Assembly: GCA_021502835.1 (NCBI GenBank)
Contig: JAKFGP010000015.1
Coordinates: forward strand, 62,001 to 126,000
DNA: 64,000 nucleotides
Reading direction: 5' to 3'
Source: Streptomyces thinghirensis
Lineage (GTDB): Bacteria > Actinomycetota > Actinomycetia > Streptomycetales > Streptomycetaceae
The position numbers and the translations under genes were made by a program. Shown here piece after piece: positions 56,392 through 64,000 of the stretch. The notes below the pieces were generated by a model. The model made no database searches. It saw only the letters and a list, made by a program, of their open reading frames with translations, and had not been told where the DNA came from. The stretch's first letter is position 1. Each line of letters opens with the position of its first letter.

Positions 56392-57577
56392 GCTTCTCGA
56401 AGCGGCGGCCGAGGCCGGGAAACTGGACGCCGCCGACGGGCTGGCGGCGCTGCGCGAGCGGTTCGTCCTGGACGACGTCGTCTACCTGGACGGCAACTCG
56501 CTCGGCGCCCTCCCGGCCGGTGTCCCCCGCGCGCGTGGAGGACGTCGTACGCCGTCAGTGGGGCGAGCTGCGCATCCGGTCCTGGGAGGAGAGCGGCTGG
56601 TGGACCGCGCCCGAGCGGATCGGTGACCGGATCGCCCCGCTGGTCGGGGCGGCGTCCGGGCAGATCGTGGTGGGCGACTCCACGAGCGTCAACGTCTTCA
56701 AGGCGCTCGTCGCCGCCGTACGGATGGCGGGTGACGGCCGGGACGAGATCCTCGTCGACGCCACCACCTTCCCCACGGACGGGTACATCGCCGAGTCGGC
56801 GGCCCGGATGACGGGCCGCTCGCTGCGTCCGGTGACCCCGGCCGAGGTGCCGTCGGCGCTCGGCGACCGTACCGCCGCGGTCCTGCTCAACCACGTCGAC
56901 TACCGCACGGGCCGGCTGCACGACCTGCCCGCGCTCACGGCGGCGGTGCACGCGGCGGGGCGTACGTCGTCTGGGACCTGTGCCACAGCGCGGGCGCGCT
57001 GCCGGTCGGGCTCGACGAGCACGGCGTCGACCTGGCGGTCGGCTGCACCTACAAGTACCTCAACGGCGGACCCGGTTCGCCCGCGTACCTGTACGTGCGC
57101 CGCGACCTCCAGGACCGTTTCGACTCCCCGCTGCCGGGCTGGAACTCGCACGCCGAGCCCTTCGGCATGCGGCCCGCGTACGCCCCGGCGTCCGGCGCGG
57201 TGCGCGGCAGGGTCGGCACGCCGGACATCCTCTCCCTGCTCGCCCTGGAGGCGGCGTTGGAGGTGTGGGACGGGGTGTCGGTGGAAGCGGTGCGGGCCAA
57301 GTCCCTGGCGCTGACGGACTTCTTCCTGCGCTGTGTCGGGGAGTACGTCCCGGACGGCCTGGTGGAGTCGGTGACTCCGGCGGCGCACGCCGAGCGGGGC
57401 AGCCAGGTCGCACTGCGCTGTGCCGACGCGGGGGACGTGATGAAGCGCCTGATCGAGCGCGGGGTGGTGGGGGACTTCCGCGCCCCGGACGTCCTGCGCT
57501 TCGGCTTCACCCCGCTGTACGTCGGCTTCGCGGACGTGGAGCGGGCGGCGCGGGTGCTGGCGGAGACGCTGGAATGA
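56384..57577 (+). CDS. kynU: Kynureninase
   Basis: PLP enzyme converting kynurenine to anthranilate and alanine. About 398 residues. LDDVVYLDGNSLGALPAGVP, VGDSTSVNVFKALVAAVRMA, FPTDGYIAESAARM, YVVWDLCHSAGALPVGLDEH (PLP Asp) and VGCTYKYLNGGPGSPAYLYV (PLP Lys), then VLRFGFTPLYVGFADVERAA. Frameshifts near 56530 and 56960 only. Second gene of the kynurenine operon. Confidence 0.92.
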
Positions 57578-57741
57578 CGGGCGGGTGAGGACGGGGCGGA
57601 TCGCCTCGTAGTGGATCGCCTGCTCCTCACCCAGCGTTACATCCCCATGTCCGGGCACGTCACCGGCCTGATACCGTCCCGCCAACGGCCGATTTCGTTC
57701 CCCCGGTCCGCCAACACCGTTTTGCCGCTGAGAGGTTGAGC

Positions 57742-58690
57742 ATGCCGGACGCCGCCGCAGAACCGGGCACCGCTGCCGCGAGGAGCGCCGCGGAGGCGGC
57801 GGAGGAGAAATCGGCCTTCTCGCATCCGGCGGTCGACCCCGACAGCACCGCTGTGTACGGCGACCACCCCGACCAGGTGATCGACTTCTACGTCCCGCGC
57901 GGGGCGGTGGGTCCGGGCGGTGCCGCTCCCGTCGTGGTGGTCCTGCACGGAGGTTCGTGGCGGGCTCCGTACGACCGGCGCCATGTCAGCCCGTTCGCAG
58001 GCTTCCTCGCCCGGCGGGGGCTCGCGGTGGCCAGTGTGGAGTACCGGCGCGGTGCGGACGGCGGGGACGGTGCTGAGGGCGCCGGTGGCGCCGGTGGTGC
58101 GGGTGGCGGGGATGCGGGGGGTCCCGTCGCGGGGCGCTGGCCCGAGACCTTCGACGACGTGGCCGCCGCGCTGGACGCCCTGCCCGCGCTGGTACGGCAG
58201 CACCTCCCGCAGGCCGACGCGCGCCGTGTCGTGCTCACCGGCCACCCGCCGGCGGCCACCCCGCCCTGTGGGCGGCCGCCCGGCATCTGCTGCCCGACGA
58301 CGCCCCTTGGCGCATCGACCGCCCGGCGCCTCTGCGCGGTGTGGTCGCCCTCGCGCCGATCGCCGACTTCGAGGTCGCCGACAAGCTCGACGTGTGCGGC
58401 GGTGCGGCGCGGCAACTCCTCGGCGGGGAGGAGCTCTTCGCCGAACGCCGGCCCTACGCGGACCCGGCCCTGCTGCTGCCCACCGGCATCGCCACGACCC
58501 TCGTTCAGGGGCGTGCCGACGTGGACGTTCCGCAGGCGGTCGCCGAGGCGCATGCCGCGACGCGGCGGCGAAGGCCGGGGAGGTGGTGGGCGTGACGCTG
58601 CTGGAGGACGTCGGCCACTATCCGCTGATCGACCCGGCGGCGGACGCGTGCGCGGTGGTGGCGGAGGAGATCGCGCAGCTTGCTTGGTGA
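57742..58690 (+). CDS. Alpha/beta hydrolase, probable kynurenine formamidase
   Basis: About 315 residues. The oxyanion motif VVVVLHGGSWRAPYDRRHVS (HGGSW) is typical of arylformamidases, and position after kynA and kynU gives the missing step from N-formylkynurenine to kynurenine. Later blocks: VASVEYRRG, FDDVAAALDALPALVRQHLP and DVGHYPLIDPAADACAVVAE (catalytic His). The nucleophile elbow, expected GHSAGG, reads GHPPAA in one frame and -AGGHPALW in the next, with a frameshift and C in place of T at the Ser codon. So the enzyme is broken, or this spot has two errors. ATG at 57742. Confidence 0.75.
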
Positions 58691-58710
58691 GACCGGAGCG
58701 TTTCGCTGGG

Positions 58711-58742
58711 CGTGCGGGCGTGCGGGCGTGCGGGCGTGCGGG
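58711..58742. repeat. Four copies of an 8-bp repeat
   Basis: CGTGCGGG is repeated four times head to tail, 21 bases after the hydrolase stop. A simple slippage repeat. Confidence 0.8.
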
Positions 58743-58753
58743 TCCCGGTCGTA

Positions 58754-58769
58754 CCCGTAGTACCTGAGA
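58754..58769. promoter_or_regulatory. 16-base shared motif, copy 1
   Basis: CCCGTAGTACCTGAGA lies 105 bases upstream of the DUF1023 gene and recurs exactly at 63293-63308 upstream of the second histidine kinase. Position in two promoter regions flanking a two-component system suggests a regulator site. Confidence 0.45.
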
Positions 58770-58873
58770 GCTACCCCGCAGGTGAGTTCCCTGGCGGGAC
58801 GCGGGTTACCCGGCGCGATTCATAACTTCCTTACAGACAAGCCCGATGGTCGGGCGAGCTGGAGGGAGAGGCC

Positions 58874-59878
58874 ATGGGGCCCGGCACGGCGGTACGTTGG
58901 CGGCGGCGCGTGAGCAGATGGCGTCGGACTGCCCTCGCCGCGCTCATCTGTGGCGCCGTGGTCCTTCCCTCTCCGGTGCCGCGCGCCCCGAGATCCCCCG
59001 CTCCGGCTCCCGCCGCGCTCGCGGCCCCCACGGCCGGCACCCTGGAGGAGGCGTACGCCGCCAACCGGGCCAACGCCGCCGAGGCGTCCCGGATGGCCGC
59101 CGCCCACGGCGACCGGCACCGCGCGGCGGCGAACGGCTCGATGGCCGACCCGTCCCGGCGTCTGCTCGCCTTCGACGGCCGGGGCGCAGGACTGGCCACG
59201 GAGGTCTTCGGCGACCTGGCCCACGCCGACCGCGTCGCCGTCCTGGTCCCGGGCTCCGACACGAGCCTCGACACGTACGGCCGCTTCCGTGCCGCCGCCC
59301 TGGCCCTGCACCGGCGGCTCGCCGCGCAGGCACCCGAGGGCGCTCTCCCCGGGAGGACTCCCGCCGCGGTCGTGGCCTGGCTGGGCTACGAGACACCGGG
59401 CACCGTCAGCACCACGGTCGCCACCACCGGCCGCGCCGACCGGGCCGCCCCCGAAGCTGCGTGCCCTGGTCGACACCCTGCGCGGGGTCACCGGCCCCGA
59501 CGCCCGCCTCGCCCTCCTCTGCCACTCCTACGGCTCGGTGGTCTGCGCCCGCGCCGCCGACGGCCTGGACGTCGCCGACATCGCCCTGGTCGGCAGCCCC
59601 GGCACCGGCGCCGACTCCGCCGCGGACCTGCACACGAGCGCCAGGGTCTGGGCGGCCCGGGGCGCCGACGACTGGGTGCAGCACGTGCCGCACCTCAGCG
59701 CCGACCTCTTCGGCTCCACCGTCGGCTTCGGCACCGACCCGGTCTCCCCGGACTTCGGCGCCCGGTCTTCGCGGCCGGCGACGGCGGCCACAGCGACTAC
59801 TTCAAAACCGGCTCCGTCTCCCTGACGAACCTGGCCCGCATCGCCCTGGGCGAGATCACGGAGGTGACCCATGACTGA
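58874..59878 (+). CDS. Secreted alpha/beta hydrolase (DUF1023)
   Basis: About 334 residues. The twin-basic start (RWRRRVSRWRRTALAALICG) and hydrophobic stretch ending near LAAPTAG indicate export. The DUF1023 core shows [32 protein letters not shown] and the nucleophile elbow ALLCHSYGSVVC (C-H-S-Y-G), then IALVGSPGTG and DGGHSDYFKTGSVSLTNLA with the catalytic His. The substrate is unknown. ATG at 58874 follows GGAGGGAGAGG. The stop overlaps the acyltransferase start by eight bases. Frameshifts near 59450 and 59765. Confidence 0.83.
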   Translation: MGPGTAVRWRRRVSRWRRTALAALICGAVVLPSPVPRAPRSPAPAPAALAAPTAGTLEEAYAANRANAAEASRMAAAHGDRHRAAANGSMADPSRRLLAFDGRGAGLATEVFGDLAHADRVAVLVPGSDTSLDTYGRFRAAALALHRRLAAQAPEGALPGRTPAAVVAWLGYETPGTVSTTVATTGRADRAAPEAACPGRHPARGHRPRRPPRPPLPLLRLGGLRPRRRRPGRRRHRPGRQPRHRRRLRRGPAHERQGLGGPGRRRLGAARAAPQRRPLRLHRRLRHRPGLPGLRRPVFAAGDGGHSDYFKTGSVSLTNLARIALGEITEVTHD

Positions 59879-61181
59879 GGTGACCGAAACGACCCGACCG
59901 ACCCGACCGAGCTCACCGCACGCCACGCCGAACCGGGGGCGCGACGCCGCCACGGGGCCGCGGCTTCGCCGTACCGCCACCCGGAAAGGGCCGCACCGCA
60001 TAGCCGCCCGGCAGGGCTGTGCCGTGCCTCCGCCCGGATCGACGCCGCGACGCCCGCGTCGCGGGACCGGGCCGTCGACGCCCTGCGTGCCATGGCCATC
60101 CTCGGCGTGGTCCTCGGCCACTGGCTGGTGACGGCCCTGGTCGCCGACGGCGGCAGCCTGCGCGCGGCCAGTCCGCTCCAGGACATGCCCTGGCTGTCCC
60201 CGATCTCCTGGGTCTTCCAGACCCTCGCCGTGTTCTTCCTGGTCGGCGGCCATGTCGCCACCCGGGGCTACGCGTCGGCCAGAGCCCGCGGCACCTCCTA
60301 CGGCGGCTGGCTGTCCGCCCGGCTGTCCAGACTGTTCCGCCCGGTCGCGGCCGTCCTCACCCTGTGGACGGTGACAGCGGCGCTGCTGCTCCTGACGGGC
60401 GCGGAGTTCGTGACCGTCCACACCCTGGTGAAGCTGGCCCTGTCCCCGATGTGGTTCCTCCTGGTCTTCGCCGCGCTGACGGCGGCGACTCCGCTGCTGA
60501 CCCGGCTGCATCCGCTGTGGCCGCTGGTCGTCGTCCTCCACGTCGACCTGCTGCGCTTCGGGTTCGGTGCCCCGTCCTGGCTCGGCTGGATCAACCTCGC
60601 CGCGGGCTGGCTGGTCCCCACACCTCGGGGCCGCCTGGACCCGCGGCGAGCTGGACCGCCGCCGCGCGGGCGGGCTCCTGCTCACCGGCGGTACGGCGGC
60701 GACCGCGGCGCTCGTGGCCTGGGCGGGCTATCCGGCGTCGATGGTCGGCGTCCCCGGCGCCGAGGTGTCGAACCTCAACCCGCCGACGCTGGCCGCCGTC
60801 ACCTTCGGCCTGGCGCAGTGCGGCCTCGCACTGCTGCTGCGCGAGCCGCTGCGCCGCGCGATGCGGCGGCCCGTGGCGTGGGCGGCGGTCGCGCTGGTCA
60901 ACCTCTCCGCGATGACGATCTTCCTGTGGCACCAGACCGCGTTGATGGCGACCACGGCCACCGGCCTCCTGGCCGGCCGCCTGCCCGGGCTGCACACGCT
61001 GCCCGACGGCCTGGACTGGGTCGTGGCCCGGCTCGCCTGGCTCCCGGTGTTCGCGCTCGTCCTGGCCGGCTGCTGGGCGGCCTTTCGCTCCTGCGAGCGC
61101 GGCGGCCGGCGCCGCTCCCGGGTCGTCCGGACGCATCGCCCGCCGAGCCGGACGAGGACGGCGGGTGCACGTCATGTCTAG
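59871..61181 (+). CDS. Membrane acyltransferase (acyltransferase 3 family)
   Basis: About 437 residues with ten or so helices. After a Thr/Pro/Arg-rich head and slips near 60020-60090: RAVDALRAMAILGVVLGHWL (the family His), FQTLAVFFLVGGHVATRGY, LSARLSRLFRPVAAVLTL (Arg pair), VSNLNPPTLAAVTFGLAQCG and NLSAMTIFLWHQTALMATTA (second His). Such proteins O-acylate surface sugars or small molecules. Translationally coupled to the DUF1023 hydrolase, so they may act on the same extracellular substrate. Confidence 0.82.
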
Positions 61182-61216
61182 GGTGGGCCGAGTGCTGCGA
61201 TGGGGGGATACGGCGG

Positions 61217-62532
61217 ATGACCAGGGACGGCCGGGGCGCGCGTGTGCTGCGGGTGCTGCACGACGACCTGTGGACCTGGCGGGCGGACCCGCTGCCGCCG
61301 TCGGTGTGGCTGCGCTGGTTCCCGCACGGTGTCGTCTGCCTGGCCGCCCTCGGCGTGCTGCTCGGCGACGCGGCCCAGCTCAACGACAACGGCGGGGTGG
61401 AACCCGGTTTCGCCTTCCTGATCGCGCTCGCCCAGGCCGGCGCGATGGTGCTCGCGCTGTGGCGGCCGGTCGCGGCGTGGTGGCTGTCGATGGCGGCCAT
61501 GCTGGTGGGGGCCTTCGCCGTGCGGTCGGAGATGGACCCGGACGGCGCCGCGTTCACCTGGCCCTGGCCGGCCGCCGGGATCATCGCGCACCTGTTCGTC
61601 CTGCTGCTGTTCGCCCTGCGGGTCCCCACCCGGGTCTCCGCGAGGCGCTGGCCCTGACTGCGCTCGTCACCTACGTCGTCCAGGGCCTGGTGGGCGCGCT
61701 GAACTACCAGCCGACCGGCCAGCTCGCCGTCATCCTGTTCGCGGTCGTCGTGGTGCTCGGCATCGCCCTGCGCGGACGCCGCGAGGCCCGCGCGGAACTG
61801 AAACAGCAGACCTCACTGACCGCCGAGGAGCGAGCCCGGCGCACCCTGCTGGAGGAGCGCGGCCGCATCGCGCGCGAGCTGCACGACGTGGTCGCCCACC
61901 ACATGTCGGTGATCTCCATCCAGGCCCAGGTCGCCCCCCTCCTCGTCGAGCACCCGCCGGACGAGCTGAAGGAGAACCTCGCGGGCATCCGGCAGAACGC
62001 GCTGGAGGCCCTCACCGAGCTGCGCCGGGTGCTGGGCGTGTGCGCTCTGAGCACCCCGACGCACTGGAGACGCCCGACGGGGCGACACCGCTCCACATGC
62101 CCCGCAAACCCACCCTCGACCGGCTCGACGCGCTGGTGGAGAACATCCGGGCCGCCGGGTTGATCGTCACCACCGAGACGAGCGGGACGCGCGTGCCCCT
62201 GCCGCCCGGTGTGGAGCTGTCGGCGTACCGGATCGTGCAGGAGGCGCTGAGCAACGTCCTGCGGCACGCGCCGGGCGCGAGGGCCCGGGTCCACCCTCAT
62301 GCATCTTCCGATCGGACTGCGCGTGGACGTCTCCAACACCCGCCCGGAGCGGGCCCCGGCACCGTCCCAGGGGGCGGGGCACGGGCTGCTCGGCATGCGG
62401 GAGCGGGTGGCGATGCTCGACGGCACCCTGACGGCGCGGCCACTGCCGGACGGCGGCTACCAGGTGGCCGCGTTCCTCCCGGCCGACGGCCCCGACGGCC
62501 CTGACCGCTCCCTCAGCCACGACGGCCCCTGA
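61217..62532 (+). CDS. Sensor histidine kinase (NarL-type, HisKA_3)
   Basis: About 438 residues. Membrane part: WFPHGVVCLAALGVLLGDAA, LIALAQAGAMVLALWRPVAA, IAHLFVLLLFALRV, LAVILFAVVVVLGIALRGRR. The phospho-acceptor is in ERGRIARELHDVVAHHMSVI. ATPase: AYRIVQEALSNVLRHAPGA (N box) and GAGHGLLGMRERVAMLDGTL (G box). ATG at 61217 reads MTRDGRGARVLRVLHDDLW. Frameshifts near 61650, 62045 and 62300. Partner of the response regulator 54 bases downstream. Confidence 0.87.
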
Positions 62533-62586
62533 GCCCTCCATCCCTGCCTCTGCCTCCACTCACCACTCCACCGAGGACGACACCCC

Positions 62587-63273
62587 ATGACGACCAGCAG
62601 CAACGGCCGCGTGATCCGCGTGCTGATCGCCGACGACCAGCAGATGGTCCGGCAGGGCTTCACCGTGCTGCTCAACACCCAGCCCGACATCGAGGTGATC
62701 GGACAGGCGGTGGACGGCCTGGACGCCGTGGCCAAGGTCGCCGAACTGGCACCGGACGTCGTCCTGATGGACATCCGCATGCCCCAGCTGGGCGGCATCG
62801 AGGCCACCCGCCGCATCACCGGGGCGACCGCGTCGATCAGAGTGCTGGTGCTGACCACCTTCGACCTCGACGAGTACGTGTACGAGGCGCTGCGGGCCGG
62901 CGCGTCCGGGTTCCTGCTGAAGGACGCCTCCGCCGACCAGCTTGCCGAGGCGGTCAGGGTGGTGGCGGACGGCGACGCGCTGCTCGCGCCGGGCATCACC
63001 CGGCGGCTGATCGCCGAGTTCGCCCGGCTCGACGACCGGCCGCGCGGCCCGCTGAAGGCCCGCGTCGGTGAGCTGACCGAGCGGGAGACCGAGGTGCTGG
63101 CCCTGATCGCGCAGGGCCTGTCGAACGCGGAGATCGCCCAGCGACTGGTGGTCGCCGAGCAGACGGTGAAGACCCATGTGGGCCGGATCCTGGTGAAGCT
63201 GGGCCTCCGGGACCGGACGCAGGCGGCGGTGTTCGCCTACGAGTCGGGGCTGGTGCGGCCGTCGGGGTACTGA
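62587..63273 (+). CDS. NarL/FixJ-family response regulator
   Basis: 228 residues, frame intact. Receiver: VIRVLIADDQQMVRQGFTVL (acidic pair DD), APDVVLMDIRMPQLGGIEAT (phospho-Asp), RVLVLTTFDLDEYVYEALRA and FLLKDASADQL (Lys). Output: ELTERETEVLALIAQGLSNA, EIAQRLVVAEQTVKTHVGRI, a LuxR-type HTH. Acts with the kinase upstream. A likely target is its own region, marked by the shared motif at 58754 and 63293. Confidence 0.95.
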   Translation: MTTSSNGRVIRVLIADDQQMVRQGFTVLLNTQPDIEVIGQAVDGLDAVAKVAELAPDVVLMDIRMPQLGGIEATRRITGATASIRVLVLTTFDLDEYVYEALRAGASGFLLKDASADQLAEAVRVVADGDALLAPGITRRLIAEFARLDDRPRGPLKARVGELTERETEVLALIAQGLSNAEIAQRLVVAEQTVKTHVGRILVKLGLRDRTQAAVFAYESGLVRPSGY

Positions 63274-63292
63274 CCCGCCCGGCGCCCGCGCC

Positions 63293-63308
63293 CCCGTAGT
63301 ACCTGAGA
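63293..63308. promoter_or_regulatory. 16-base shared motif, copy 2
   Basis: CCCGTAGTACCTGAGA, identical to 58754-58769, 67 bases upstream of the second kinase start. Confidence 0.45.
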
Positions 63309-63374
63309 CGGATACCGAAGGACCCCTCTCACTGGTGACGACGGTGCACCCCGGCTGCGCCTACCGTTGCGAAC

Positions 63375-64000
63375 GTGACCGAGACGACCCAGATGCGGAC
63401 CTCCTCCGGCGGGGGTGACGCGCCGCGCAGCCCCCGAGTTCCGGCTGGCCATGGACGCACTGCAGGGCCTGCGCCAGGACCTGTTCCACGACGCCTTCGC
63501 GTACCGCCCGCTGCCGCTCATGACCATGGACGGTCCGCTGACCCGACGGCTCCCCGACCGCCTGCGGTCGTACGCGGCCCGCCTGCCGCACGCGGTGGTG
63601 GTGGGCGCCGCGCTGATCGCCCTGTTCGGCGGTTCCGTGGCCAGCGGCGCCCTGGGAGGGCCGGCGGCCCTGCTGAGCGGGCTGGCGTGCGCGATCCCGG
63701 TGCTGGCCACGCTGGTCCGGCCCGTCGGCGCCTTCTGGATGTCGATGGCGGCGACCCCGGTGGTCGCGGTGCTTCTCGGAGAATTCGGCGAGTGGCCGTG
63801 GCTGCCCGGACCGTTCATCTGCCATCTGACGGTGCTGGTGATCGTGGCCATACGCACCCGGCCCCGCACGGCCGCCTGGATGTGGACCCTGACCGGCGCA
63901 TACGCCTTGCTCGTGGAGACGCTGTTCGGCGACGGGGAGTACAACACCTCCGCGCCGATGCTGTTCCTCTCCGCCCTCGCCCTCCTGGTGGTCGCCGTCC
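63375..64000 (+). CDS. Second sensor histidine kinase, N-terminal part
   Basis: Runs off the right edge. VTETTQMRTSSGGGDAPRSP then, after a slip near 63436, EFRLAMDALQGLRQDLFHDA, FAYRPLPLMTMDG and hydrophobic segments (HAVVVGAALIALFGGSVASG, ALLSGLACAIPVLATLV, FICHLTVLVIVAIRTRP). The layout is that of the membrane sensor half of NarL-type kinases; the kinase domain is outside the window. The GTG start is inferred. Confidence 0.72.
   Translation, partial: MTETTQMRTSSGGGDAPRSPRVPAGHGRTAGPAPGPVPRRLRVPPAAAHDHGRSADPTAPRPPAVVRGPPAARGGGGRRADRPVRRFRGQRRPGRAGGPAERAGVRDPGAGHAGPARRRLLDVDGGDPGGRGASRRIRRVAVAARTVHLPSDGAGDRGHTHPAPHGRLDVDPDRRIRLARGDAVRRRGVQHLRADAVPLRPRPPGGRR

Overview
The window looks like a chromosomal segment of a Streptomyces or close relative. 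GC is very high with strong G/C third positions. Operon contents and orders are those of streptomycetes: mshC beside a PAC2 gene, gylR-glpF-glpK-glpD, dnaK-grpE-dnaJ-hspR with HAIR elements, hspR-controlled clpB, pyrE-fba, and a kynurenine operon. The sequence carries very many single-base insertions and deletions. Nearly every long gene (mshC, glpK, glpD, metH, grpE, dnaJ, hspR, clpB) changes frame one to several times although conserved residues continue on both sides. I read most of these as draft-sequence errors, and give gene limits from the inferred start to the inferred stop.

Left part (1-19180). After the tail of an SCO1664-like gene come mshC (mycothiol ligase), then on the minus strand a PAC2 protein, a FadR-type GntR regulator and the glycerol operon glpF-glpK-glpD with its IclR-type regulator gylR. 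Two near-identical palindromic sites lie upstream of glpF and gylR. Rightward follow metH, metF and ahcY, a methyl-cycle set, and then remnants of a type II aromatic polyketide locus: a KS-alpha/KS-beta hybrid, a flavin reductase, a metallo-beta-lactamase-fold enzyme and a truncated antibiotic-monooxygenase protein. A mobile-element-type hypothetical protein follows.

Integration zone (about 19180-25870). An intact minus-strand tRNA-Gly(CCC) lies at the right edge. Two more copies of its 3' end lie at 20254-20299 and 21673-21715, each with a hairpin on its 3' side. This is the pattern left by stacked integrative elements. Between the scars sit a VapBC-type toxin-antitoxin pair and a cargo unit: a WYL regulator divergent from a flavin oxidase, a small membrane protein and an antibiotic-monooxygenase-like protein. 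A palindromic operator lies between the divergent genes.

Right part (26100-64000). A conserved actinobacterial block runs dcd, a phosphoribosyltransferase, a Yip1-type membrane protein, a membrane Fe-S oxidoreductase of the FadF/EtfD type, a degenerate WecA-like membrane protein, dnaK-grpE-dnaJ-hspR, a sugar-binding lipoprotein, three paralogous LuxR-type regulators, a tiny secreted peptide with two DLGWD repeats overlapping a Rieske-related gene without cluster ligands, and clpB. It continues with a YbjN protein, an aminotransferase, a Cys/Gly-rich small membrane protein, a DUF2617 protein, a membrane spermidine-synthase-like protein, a 17-bp minisatellite abutting a truncated response regulator, a CoxG-like protein, an aldose epimerase, pyrE, fba and a DUF3151 protein. 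Tryptophan dioxygenase, kynureninase and a formamidase-like hydrolase (tryptophan to anthranilate) come next, then a secreted DUF1023 hydrolase, an acyltransferase, a histidine kinase/response regulator pair and the start of a second kinase.

The least explained item is the DLGWD peptide with its Rieske-related partner beside the three LuxR paralogs. The stacked tRNA-Gly scars are the best-supported structural finding.
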